A stretch of 26,011 nucleotides of DNA from GCA-2686295 sp964402995 (GTDB lineage Archaea > Nanobdellota > Nanobdellia > Woesearchaeales > GCA-2686295): contig CAYOEA010000015.1 in assembly GCA_964402995.1 (NCBI GenBank), positions 1 through 26,011 of the forward strand, in the 5' to 3' direction. Of the stretch, positions 8,108-13,591 are shown one piece after another; position 1 is the stretch's first letter, and each line of letters opens with the position of its first letter. The translations under genes were made by a program, and so were the position numbers. Below the pieces are notes generated by a model. It did not search any database. It was not told the DNA's origin and saw only the letters and a program-made list of their open reading frames with translations.

Positions 8108-9202
8108 TTACTTGTTGTTGTTGTTTAGAATATCTTTCATGACTTTCTTAATAGGTTCTTTTTCTTCAACAATTCTGTATGTTGCGTTAAGAAGGGGGTA
8201 TTTGCTTAGTTTTGTTGTGATTTTATTTAAGCATTTAATACTATTAATTCCTTCTGCAAGCTTTTTTTCTTTTTTGAATATGTTGATTGCTTGAGCCACT
8301 GAGTTTTTCTTGCCAATTAGTACACCGAATTCTTTGTTTCTAGTATTGCCAGTACAACTCATCCATAAATCATTACCCCAAGATTGAGTTTCCATCTTAA
8401 AAGAAGAAGATCTTCCTTTAAGTTCTCTTGTAACTAATTGTTTGATTTCTAAGCTGAATCTTGAGATGAAATATGTTTCAGAGCCATAAGAGAATCCTGA
8501 GCCTTGAATAATGCCAGAAAAAATTGCGATGATGTTTTTGAAAGCAGAAACATATTCAACACCCTTTAAGTCTTTAGTAGTGAAGACTTTTAATGTTGGA
8601 GATTGCATGAGTTCTTTAAGCTTTTTTAGCGCTCTAGGGCTCTTACTAGCAATATCAATGCCTAAGGGTTCATGTTTGAAAAGGTCCTTAGCAATAGTGC
8701 CTCCTGCCATTATAGCATAAGTATTTCTTTTAGGTTTAAGAGATTCTGCGACTATTTGAGAGATTCTCTTGCCAGAATCAAAATCTAAGGCTTTAGAAGT
8801 GTTGAGGATTATGGTTCTTCTTTTGATTTTGTCTTTAATGTTTAAGATAACTTCTTTAGTGAACTTAGATGCTATTGCTAAAATTAAGATATCGCAGTTT
8901 TTTAATGTATTTTCTAGATTCTCAGAGAATGTGATGTTTTTACTGATTTTGATATTCTTATGAAGATGAGTGTGAGTTCTGTGTTTTTTTAGGTTTTCTA
9001 GTAATTTATGGTCGATGTCGTAGGCGTGAATCTCGTAATCTTTGCTTTTGTATTTATCTAAGTGTTTAAGAATAGCGAAACCAAAGTTACCGATGCCGAA
9101 AATAGCTACTTTCTTTTTTTTGGGTTTTATATTAAGTAAACGTTTGATAGGCATGGGATTGATTATGTTTGATGTTTTAAATAGTTTATTGAATAAATTC
9201 AT
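8108..9202 (-). CDS. gpsA: NAD(P)-dependent glycerol-3-phosphate dehydrogenase (GpsA type)
   Basis: 364 residues with the bacterial GpsA layout. The Rossmann motif KVAIFGIGNFG is at 31-41 (GxGxxG). NTSKAL holds the lysine of the usual TKG segment, then AGGTIAKDL. The catalytic-lysine region is YVSAFKNIIAIFSG, and the substrate-binding patch is GNTRNKEFG. The enzyme interconverts dihydroxyacetone phosphate and sn-glycerol-3-phosphate. In most archaea membrane lipids are built on glycerol-1-phosphate, so a G3P enzyme here is notable. The annotated start overlaps the HEPN gene by 17 nt. An ATG at 9154 (Met17) is a good alternative: a TTTAAA box at 9176-9181 lies about 25 nt before it and would make gpsA independently transcribed. 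Confidence 0.88.
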   Translation of the reverse strand: MNLFNKLFKTSNIINPMPIKRLLNIKPKKKKVAIFGIGNFGFAILKHLDKYKSKDYEIHAYDIDHKLLENLKKHRTHTHLHKNIKISKNITFSENLENTLKNCDILILAIASKFTKEVILNIKDKIKRRTIILNTSKALDFDSGKRISQIVAESLKPKRNTYAIMAGGTIAKDLFKHEPLGIDIASKSPRALKKLKELMQSPTLKVFTTKDLKGVEYVSAFKNIIAIFSGIIQGSGFSYGSETYFISRFSLEIKQLVTRELKGRSSSFKMETQSWGNDLWMSCTGNTRNKEFGVLIGKKNSVAQAINIFKKEKKLAEGINSIKCLNKITTKLSKYPLLNATYRIVEEKEPIKKVMKDILNNNNK

Positions 9203-9644
9203 CGATTTCTTTTTTTAGAATATTTATGTGGAGATTAAATTTAAGTTTAAATTGTTTCCAATCATCATAAGTTATTAGTCTTCCTTCATAATTTATTTTA
9301 TTTCTTTTTAATCTAATTGTTTCTAGAAATTCCCAGTCAAGAATTAATTCTGGATATTTTTGACAAATATATGCATTTTTGCATTGGTGATTATTAGATT
9401 TAATTCCTTTAATTAATAAATATGCTTCAATAAGATTTCTTAAAGCTTCATAATAATCTCTAAAGATAAAAGTCCAATTATTACTTTGTTTATTTGTTTG
9501 TTTAATGATGTCATTTATGAAACTAATTTCTTGTTCTGCTAAATTTTTTAATGATTTTATTAGTTCAGGATCAATATTTTTTTCTAATATTTTAGCATTT
9601 TCTAAACAAGAATTATATGTTTTATTTAAGTTTTCAATTTTCAT
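9186..9644 (-). CDS. HEPN-like protein, partner of the upstream wHTH-MNT gene
   Basis: 152 residues, all-helical. It has the look of the HEPN superfamily: a helix with FRDYYEALRNLIEAYLLIKG (61-80), then NNHQCKNAYI, then KRNKINYEG at 113-121. Classical HEPN RNases carry RX4-6H. Here the Arg-Asn is followed by Asn-Tyr instead of His, so ribonuclease activity is doubtful and the protein may be a degenerate toxin. The gene overlaps the wHTH-MNT stop by 4 nt (ATGA), the usual order and coupling of MNT-HEPN modules, in which the nucleotidyltransferase neutralises HEPN by nucleotide addition. The family call rests on pattern and context. Confidence 0.72.
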   Translation of the reverse strand: MKIENLNKTYNSCLENAKILEKNIDPELIKSLKNLAEQEISFINDIIKQTNKQSNNWTFIFRDYYEALRNLIEAYLLIKGIKSNNHQCKNAYICQKYPELILDWEFLETIRLKRNKINYEGRLITYDDWKQFKLKFNLHINILKKEIDEFIQ

Positions 9645-10195
9645 GTGGAAATGTTTGCTATATCTTGAATTCTTCCTTTAATTACATAGCCATTAATTAT
9701 ATTTTTGATCAAAGTTGTTTTTATTTCTTTTATTTCCTTTTTATTTTCAAAAATATGAAGTTCAATCTCTCTTTGTAATTTATCTTCAAAAACTTTTTTA
9801 TTAAATTCTGAAGGATTTCCGAGAATGAAAATGTCTATATCTGAATTTTTATACCAATCACCGTTAATTATGCTTCCAAAAAGAATTATTGTTTTACTTT
9901 CTTTTAAATTATGTAATGTTTCAAGTAATTTACTTTTATGTAATTGTTCTAAAGCATAAAGTTTTTTTTTATATAGGTAGGTAATGTTTTTTTCTCCAAC
10001 AGTGTAAATTGGATATTTATTCTTTTTTATGATCTTTTTTAATAAACCTTCATCTAGATATTTTTTAAGCCATTTATTCGTGATAGCTTTAGAAGTATTT
10101 GATTGTTTAACTAATTCTTCAAAATGCCATTCTTTGAAAGGACTAGTTTCTAAAATTAGCTTTAAGATGTTTTCTTCTTTGCTTGGGCTAGGCAT
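9641..10195 (-). CDS. wHTH-MNT antitoxin-like nucleotidyltransferase (module 1)
   Basis: 184 residues. Residues 1-75 form a winged helix: helices around EENILKLILE and FEELVKQSNTSKAITNKWLKKYLDEGLL, then a wing IIKKNKYPIYTV. Residues about 100-170 are a minimal nucleotidyltransferase: ILFGSIINGDWYKNSDIDIF, where Gly107-Ser108 and Asp119-x-Asp121 are the binding and metal-ligand residues. MNT proteins of this type modify or block an adjacent HEPN toxin. The HEPN gene follows with a 4-nt overlap. A 17-nt palindrome between TATA box and start codon suggests that the protein's own HTH represses the operon. Confidence 0.85.
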   Translation of the reverse strand: MPSPSKEENILKLILETSPFKEWHFEELVKQSNTSKAITNKWLKKYLDEGLLKKIIKKNKYPIYTVGEKNITYLYKKKLYALEQLHKSKLLETLHNLKESKTIILFGSIINGDWYKNSDIDIFILGNPSEFNKKVFEDKLQREIELHIFENKKEIKEIKTTLIKNIINGYVIKGRIQDIANIST

Positions 10196-10199
10196 AATG

Positions 10200-10216
10200 G
10201 TATGTCTAAGACATAC
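10200..10216 (-). promoter_or_regulatory. Palindromic operator of module 1
   Basis: A perfect 17-nt inverted repeat, GTATGTCT-A-AGACATAC. It sits between the TATA box (10218-10225) and the ATG at 10195, over the expected transcription start. The likely binder is the winged helix of the gene it precedes (inference). Confidence 0.7.
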
Positions 10217-10217
10217 T

Positions 10218-10225
10218 ATTTAAAT
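10218..10225 (-). promoter_or_regulatory. TATA box of module 1 operon
   Basis: ATTTAAAT centred about 26 nt before the ATG at 10195. It abuts the palindrome at 10200-10216. Confidence 0.6.
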
Positions 10226-10262
10226 GTTTCTGAAGAATTTTGTAGTTTAAATTGAATTAATT

Positions 10263-10592
10263 TTATTCTTCGAATGTTTTAATTAAGTTTTTAATTTCTT
10301 CAATTGTTTTTTGCTGTTGTTTTTTGCTTGACATTCTAAGAAATTTTAATATTAAATTGTTCAGATCTTCTTTATTTGAGAATTTTAATATTTGTCCATC
10401 TGTTATGAAATAAAACCTGTATTTTTTAAATTTTAATTCTTTAATTAAAATATTTGAAATTGTTGCTAGAGTTTTACCTTTTTTAGGGTTAGTTTCTAGT
10501 GATTTCATAAGACTAAAAATTTTAATTGAATCTTGTTTGAAAGTTTTTAGAATCTTTTCTTTTAATGATTTAATTATGATTACTCTGGCCAT
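10263..10592 (-). CDS. RelE/ParE-like toxin
   Basis: 109 residues resembling archaeal RelE-superfamily toxins: a helical start (SLKEKILKTFKQDSIKIFSLMKSLETNPKKGKTL), then beta strands IKELKFKKYRFYFI and ILKFSN, and a C-terminal helical tail with MSSKKQQQKTIEEI. The NPKKGK turn followed by an IKEL-(x)-YRFYFI strand is the usual core of the family. Such toxins usually cleave mRNA on the ribosome or poison gyrase; which applies cannot be told here. The gene overlaps the upstream antitoxin gene by 13 nt and has no promoter of its own, the standard antitoxin-first arrangement. Confidence 0.75.
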   Translation of the reverse strand: MARVIIIKSLKEKILKTFKQDSIKIFSLMKSLETNPKKGKTLATISNILIKELKFKKYRFYFITDGQILKFSNKEDLNNLILKFLRMSSKKQQQKTIEEIKNLIKTFEE

Positions 10593-10783
10593 TTTTGTTT
10601 TGCTTGTTTGATTGCTTTGTCTATATCTATTGAATCTGATTCATCGTAAAGAAATGTTTTGATTAAGTTTTTACTAGTGAATTCATACATTCGTCTAATA
10701 ACATCTTCATAAGATTCTCCTGTCTTTCCTAGATTTGCGATTTTATCTTTTAATTCTTTAGATATTGCGATAGTTGTAGCCAT
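10580..10783 (-). CDS. Antitoxin, DUF7557/VapB-like
   Basis: 67 residues from the ATG at 10783. MATTIAISKELKDKIANLGK followed by GESYEDVIRRM is the ribbon-helix-helix-like start of archaeal VapB/DUF7557 antitoxins: a strand, a helix, then the 'SYEDVIRR' helix. The acidic tail (DESDSIDIDKAIKQAKQKW) would wrap the toxin. An upstream in-frame ATG at 10822 would give 80 residues. That is unlikely, because the TATA box (10806-10813) lies inside the extra segment and sits 26 nt before 10783. Overlaps the toxin by 13 nt. Confidence 0.8.
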   Translation of the reverse strand: MATTIAISKELKDKIANLGKTGESYEDVIRRMYEFTSKNLIKTFLYDESDSIDIDKAIKQAKQKWPE

Positions 10784-10817
10784 AGAACTTATAGATGTTA
10801 TAGAATTTATAAAGTTA
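10782..10817 (-). promoter_or_regulatory. Promoter with 9-bp tandem repeats before the antitoxin gene
   Basis: Read on the plus strand, ATAGAACTT, ATAGATGTT and ATAGAATTT follow one another at an exact 9-bp period (10782, 10791, 10800). A weaker fourth unit, ATAAAGTTA, starts at 10809. The TATA box is TTTATAAA at 10806-10813. Tandem short repeats are what ribbon-helix-helix antitoxins bind, so this is a likely autoregulatory operator. Confidence 0.6.
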
Positions 10818-10861
10818 TTCATTAAATTAATTTAAGTTTAGATGTTTATATTATTATTTAT

Positions 10862-10874
10862 AGAATGTCTAGTG
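10862..10874. repeat. Direct repeat copy 2 (AGAATGTCTAGTG)
   Basis: Exact copy of the 13-nt core of the repeats at 8067-8089 and 13491-13513. It lies in the 200-nt gap between the antitoxin start and the papain-like gene stop. Confidence 0.75.
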
Positions 10875-10926
10875 GAATTTGCGGTTTGTTTGGAAGAATT
10901 ATGATTTTTATTTGGAATAGCTTTAA

Positions 10927-10953
10927 TTTGTGGTCACAATTTGTGACCACAAA
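10927..10953. repeat. 27-nt perfect palindrome, hairpin-capable
   Basis: Arms TTTGTGGTCACAA and TTGTGACCACAAA flank one T. In RNA it would form a 12-bp stem with a 3-nt loop. It lies 37 nt downstream of the papain-like gene stop on the minus strand, so it could end that transcript, although no T-run follows. The core GGTCACAATTTGTGACC is 15/17 identical to the palindrome in the ORF6N gene. Confidence 0.85.
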
Positions 10954-10990
10954 GAATTATTAGAATTAGATATTGCTTGTGTAATAGTGT

Positions 10991-11404
10991 TTATCCAAAT
11001 TGAATGGCACCAAGCGCATTTAAACTAACTTTTGTGCCATGATTTAAGTATTCATGATATCTTTCGTAATGTGGAGACGATGTTGGAATTATGTAGGGTT
11101 TATCTTCTCCATACTGTTTGGCTGCAAAATCTATTATTGTTTGTGTTTCTTTATCTTTATTCCAAAAATGAGTATCGTAATGTCCGTTATCTTCTTTGAA
11201 TCTGCCGTAAATAGAATCGTAACCTAGTTTAGTGCCAAGAATAGTTCCGATTTGGCAGAAACCTTTTGGAAAACCAGGTTGTTTACTAAGTTCGCCGTAT
11301 ACTTCGTTAATTACTTCTACGTTTTCTTTTGAAAGTTTAATCTCTAAAGAAGGTTTAATGATGTTTTTAGTTGATTTAAGGATACTTTCTGCTTTAATTG
11401 GCAT
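10991..11404 (-). CDS. Possible papain-like cysteine-protease-fold protein
   Basis: 137 residues; I cannot name a family. A Cys-His-Asp order is visible: Cys50 in PKGFCQIGT at the start of a predicted helix, His79 in GHYDTHFWNK, and Asp92 in TIIDFAAKQYG. The 'HxW...hhDhxxxQa' run is common in small papain/transglutaminase-fold proteins, so a peptidase, amidase or acyl-transfer role is possible but unproven. There is no signal peptide or TM. The gene is divergent from the unknown gene at 11511. A TATA box (ATTTATAAG, minus strand, 11428-11436) lies 28 nt before the start and supports it. Confidence 0.65.
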   Translation of the reverse strand: MPIKAESILKSTKNIIKPSLEIKLSKENVEVINEVYGELSKQPGFPKGFCQIGTILGTKLGYDSIYGRFKEDNGHYDTHFWNKDKETQTIIDFAAKQYGEDKPYIIPTSSPHYERYHEYLNHGTKVSLNALGAIQFG

Positions 11405-11427
11405 ATTGAGTTGGGAGAGAAGAGAAG

Positions 11428-11487
11428 CTTATAAATATTGATGTGTGGAGGAGAATTTCTAAGTAAAATGTGTATAAATTTATAAGG
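11428..11487. promoter_or_regulatory. Divergent promoter pair
   Basis: Two TATA boxes face away from each other: minus strand ATTTATAAG at 11428-11436 for the gene at 10991-11404, and plus strand TTTATAAGG at 11479-11487 for the gene at 11511. Each lies 28 nt from its ATG. Confidence 0.65.
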
Positions 11488-11510
11488 ACTAGCAGAATCT
11501 AGAAAAAGTA

Positions 11511-12134
11511 ATGATACAACAGAGTTTGAAACTAACAGATGTCATAAGCAGCATTGAAAAAACCAACGAAGTTGCAAGTAAAGTTAGGGACAAATTTGAT
11601 CCTGTAGATAATAACAAAGTAATTTTTGAATACATTGAAGATATGATTAATAATTATGAAATAATTAAACAAGTAGCAAATAAAGAAGAAACATTTGAAG
11701 ATTTAATAAAACCAATAATACAAAAATATGATGGGCTTTTTGGAACCGTTATATCGCATAAAGTAGATCCTACATTTGACATATACACAATAAAAATTCT
11801 CGATAACATAAAGAAAGTAGGTTTTCCTGTTCCAAGCAGTGAGACCCTTACAACAAACGGCAGGAAACGAGATTGGAAATACTTTGATATGAAGAATATA
11901 AGACTTAAGTTAGTAACAACTATCGGAGCAGTTCTTTTAAGAAATATAGGAACTACTGAATTAAGTTTAGAAAATATATTCATACCTGCAATTGCAGGTT
12001 ACATTATTGGAGATCTAATAAATCTAAGGAAAAAGAATAAGATTACAGGCGATGCATTGTATAGTTTGAAATCAGCTGCGAAAGAATGTGATAAATACTT
12101 GGCTCAGATGATGGGAAAGCATTATAAGGTGTGA
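11511..12134 (+). CDS. Protein of unknown function, 207 residues
   Basis: No family recognised. The N-terminal two thirds are soluble and helical, with acidic stretches (VRDKFDPVDNNKVIFEYIEDMINNYE split by turns). About residues 133-170 contain two moderately hydrophobic segments (LKLVTTIGAVLLRNI and IFIPAIAGYIIGDLI) that could be a membrane hairpin or a buried helical pair. The tail is basic. The start is supported by a TATA box 28 nt upstream. Its stop is only 8 nt from the stop of the orphan nucleotidyltransferase tail at 12143. That tight convergent spacing suggests the tail marks the original end of its neighbour. Confidence 0.6.
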   Translation: MIQQSLKLTDVISSIEKTNEVASKVRDKFDPVDNNKVIFEYIEDMINNYEIIKQVANKEETFEDLIKPIIQKYDGLFGTVISHKVDPTFDIYTIKILDNIKKVGFPVPSSETLTTNGRKRDWKYFDMKNIRLKLVTTIGAVLLRNIGTTELSLENIFIPAIAGYIIGDLINLRKKNKITGDALYSLKSAAKECDKYLAQMMGKHYKV

Positions 12135-12142
12135 ATGCTTGT

Positions 12143-12240
12143 TTAGAATTTGAATAGTTCTTGAGCTTGCTTATATGACTCAGGGTTTCCAATGTCATGA
12201 ACTCTACCTTGAAACAACTGTGCGTGAACATCAGTTTGTT
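12143..12240 (-). pseudogene. Orphan 3' end of a sugar nucleotidyltransferase gene
   Basis: 98 nt aligning without gaps to 13592-13689, the last 98 nt of the intact nucleotidyltransferase gene, with 92 identities. On the minus strand it encodes QTDVHAQLFQGRVHDIGNPE and the rest of the tail through ELFKF and the stop. Homology ends sharply at 12240. Of the six differences (12179, 12217, 12218, 12221, 12230, 12233), four are silent and two are conservative (E to D, H to Q). It has no start codon and is not expressed as a protein. Confidence 0.9.
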
Positions 12241-12329
12241 AGGTTTTTAGAATGTTTAGGAGTTTTCTGATTAATTGAATTAAATTTTTTAAAGATGATG
12301 AATTTTTAAATTATTGTTGGGATATTTAT

Positions 12330-12785
12330 TTAAAATAGTTTTTTTCTAATTGTTTCTATTTCATTTAGTTTAATGAAATCAATTCTTTCTCTTATTAAAG
12401 AATTGAACTCCTCTGCAGTCTTTATCCCATCTAATACTTCTTTTTTTGTTGCTTGGAAATCAGTGTAGTATTGTTTATCAACTCTTTCTTTTTTTGCTTG
12501 CTCTATTTCTTTGTTATTAATATTAAATAATTCCTTTAATAAGATAATTGATGCTGTGTGGTTTTCAGATTTAATTCCGCACTTATATAGCAGTGCTAAG
12601 ATGCAGTAATACATCGAATAATATGTTAGGGCTGTTGCATCATCAAAATTTTCAATTTTAATTAATGTTTTTGAAGATAGTAAAGATTTATTTGATTTAT
12701 TTAAATAAGATTTTGTAACTTCATTACTTGGTTCTGTTAATTTAACTTTTTCTTCTTTGATTAATTTTTTAATGAATGAGTTCAT
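12330..12785 (-). CDS. HEPN-domain protein, toxin partner of module 2
   Basis: 151 residues from the ATG at 12785. The core DDATALTYYSMYYCILALLYKCGIKSENH (split around Tyr55-Tyr56 and His76) is a typical HEPN helix pair, followed by LLKELFN and KKERVDKQYYTDF. In this branch the Arg101-x-Asp-x-x-Tyr stretch replaces RX4-6H. HEPN proteins beside MNT genes are usually RNase toxins controlled by the MNT partner. The gene overlaps the MNT stop by 17 nt. A GTG at 12800 would add five residues, but the ATG is preferred. It lies within the segment flanked by the duplicated nucleotidyltransferase tail. Confidence 0.8.
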   Translation of the reverse strand: MNSFIKKLIKEEKVKLTEPSNEVTKSYLNKSNKSLLSSKTLIKIENFDDATALTYYSMYYCILALLYKCGIKSENHTASIILLKELFNINNKEIEQAKKERVDKQYYTDFQATKKEVLDGIKTAEEFNSLIRERIDFIKLNEIETIRKKLF

Positions 12786-13299
12786 AATATTTATCAACAC
12801 CCTTTAAAATGATATGATTTTTTATGATCTCTTTTATTAATAAGTTGTTTGTGTTAAATTCCCCAATTTTTACGGATATTTTAGAATCTATTTGTTCAAT
12901 TTCTTTTTTAAGTTCTTTATTGTTAGTTTTAAAGTAAATATCTATATCGCTATTTTTAGTTTCTGTGTTTTTTGCATAAGAACCAAAAACGATTGCCAGG
13001 TCTAAGTTTTTTTTTGATATTGTTTTAAGTATTTGTCTTAGTCTTGGGTGTTTTTTTATTGAATTAATGAGTTTTACTTTTTCAGCAATTTTTAAGAATT
13101 CTATTGCTTCAATTGAGTTTTTTAAGAAATATTTTTTGTTTTTGCCTTCTTTTTTGAAATCAACCACGTTTTCATTTTCTAATTTTTTTATGCTTCTTGA
13201 AATGCTCATGTGATTGATGTTGAGTTTATTTGCAATAGCTCTAATGTGATTGTTTTCCTTTTGTAAAGATAAGATGATGTTGTAACTTAATTGTTCCAT
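12769..13299 (-). CDS. wHTH-MNT antitoxin-like nucleotidyltransferase (module 2)
   Basis: 176 residues. Residues 1-60 form a MarR-like winged helix (YNIILSLQKENNHIRAIANK, then the recognition helix HMSISRSIKKLENENVV and wing FKKEGKNKKYFL). Residues about 98-170 are a minimal nucleotidyltransferase, AIVFGSYAKNTETKNSDIDI, with Gly106-Ser107 and Asp118-x-Asp120 as catalytic ligands. It is the same architecture as the gene at 9641, but the sequences are clearly different, so this is not a recent duplicate. It probably adds nucleotides to, or masks, the HEPN partner and represses its own promoter through the tandem palindromes at 13282-13317. Confidence 0.85.
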   Translation of the reverse strand: MEQLSYNIILSLQKENNHIRAIANKLNINHMSISRSIKKLENENVVDFKKEGKNKKYFLKNSIEAIEFLKIAEKVKLINSIKKHPRLRQILKTISKKNLDLAIVFGSYAKNTETKNSDIDIYFKTNNKELKKEIEQIDSKISVKIGEFNTNNLLIKEIIKNHIILKGVDKYYELIH

Positions 13300-13317
13300 A
13301 TGTAACTATATTGTTAC
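13282..13317 (-). promoter_or_regulatory. Tandem palindromic operators of module 2
   Basis: Plus strand GTAAC-TATATT-GTTAC at 13302-13317 is a near-perfect inverted repeat between TATA box and start codon. A second, weaker copy, GTAAC-TTAATT-GTTCC, at 13282-13297 overlaps the first codons. The copies are exactly 20 bp apart, about two helical turns, so two dimers could bind the same face. Confidence 0.6.
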
Positions 13318-13323
13318 GATAAT

Positions 13324-13331
13324 ATTTAAAT
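13324..13331 (-). promoter_or_regulatory. TATA box of module 2 operon
   Basis: ATTTAAAT centred about 28 nt before the ATG at 13299, preceded on the minus strand by AAAAAG (BRE-like). Confidence 0.55.
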
Positions 13332-13490
13332 CTTTTTGTTTTGGACTTTATTATGTAAGTTGTTTTCAGAAGAATTCTGTATCGTTTACTTTTGTAATCA
13401 TATGTTTACTTAAATATTATAATTTGAGCATAGAGCTTTTATGTTTTTTTTTTATAAGCTCTTTGTAGATATTTACGAAAAGTTATTGTC

Positions 13491-13513
13491 TTTGTAAGAA
13501 TGTCTAGTGTTAT
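13491..13513. repeat. Direct repeat copy 3 (core AGAATGTCTAGTG)
   Basis: 23 nt identical to 8067-8089. The similarity resumes weakly after the two hairpins: CGAAGACGTCGAATT at 13568-13582 against CGAAGAAGTCGGAATT at 8093-8108. The 292-nt gap 13300-13591 holds this repeat, the module 2 promoter and operators, and two hairpins; no gene is evident. Confidence 0.8.
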
Positions 13514-13516
13514 GCT

Positions 13517-13559
13517 CAAGAAAATTATTTTCTTGGCACACAGAAATGTTTCATTTCTG
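13517..13559. repeat. Two adjacent perfect hairpins
   Basis: CAAGAAAA-TTA-TTTTCTTG (13517-13535) and CAGAAATG-TTT-CATTTCTG (13541-13559). Each has an 8-bp perfect stem with a 3-nt loop, and they are 5 nt apart. They sit 33 nt downstream of the nucleotidyltransferase stop on the minus strand and directly beside repeat copy 3. Confidence 0.8.
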
Positions 13560-13591
13560 ATGTTTACGAAGACGTCGAATTATTTCTTGAA

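Noticed and set aside
8076..8294. 72-codon plus-strand ORF starting in repeat copy 1
   Set aside because: Almost all of it is antisense to gpsA, which explains the open frame; hydrophobicity is typical of such shadows in AT-rich DNA.
10784..10822. N-terminal extension of the antitoxin (MNNFINSITSISS)
   Set aside because: It contains the TATA box and the 9-bp operator repeats; the family start MATTI is at 10783.
12043..12231. 62-codon minus-strand ORF over the end of the 207-residue gene
   Set aside because: It reads the orphan nucleotidyltransferase tail in the wrong frame and overlaps a better-supported gene.
13432..13462. AGAGCTT...AAGCTCT inverted repeat around a T10 run
   Set aside because: Stem of only 7 bp with a 17-nt loop that contains the T-run; there is no gene end on the plus strand nearby for it to terminate.
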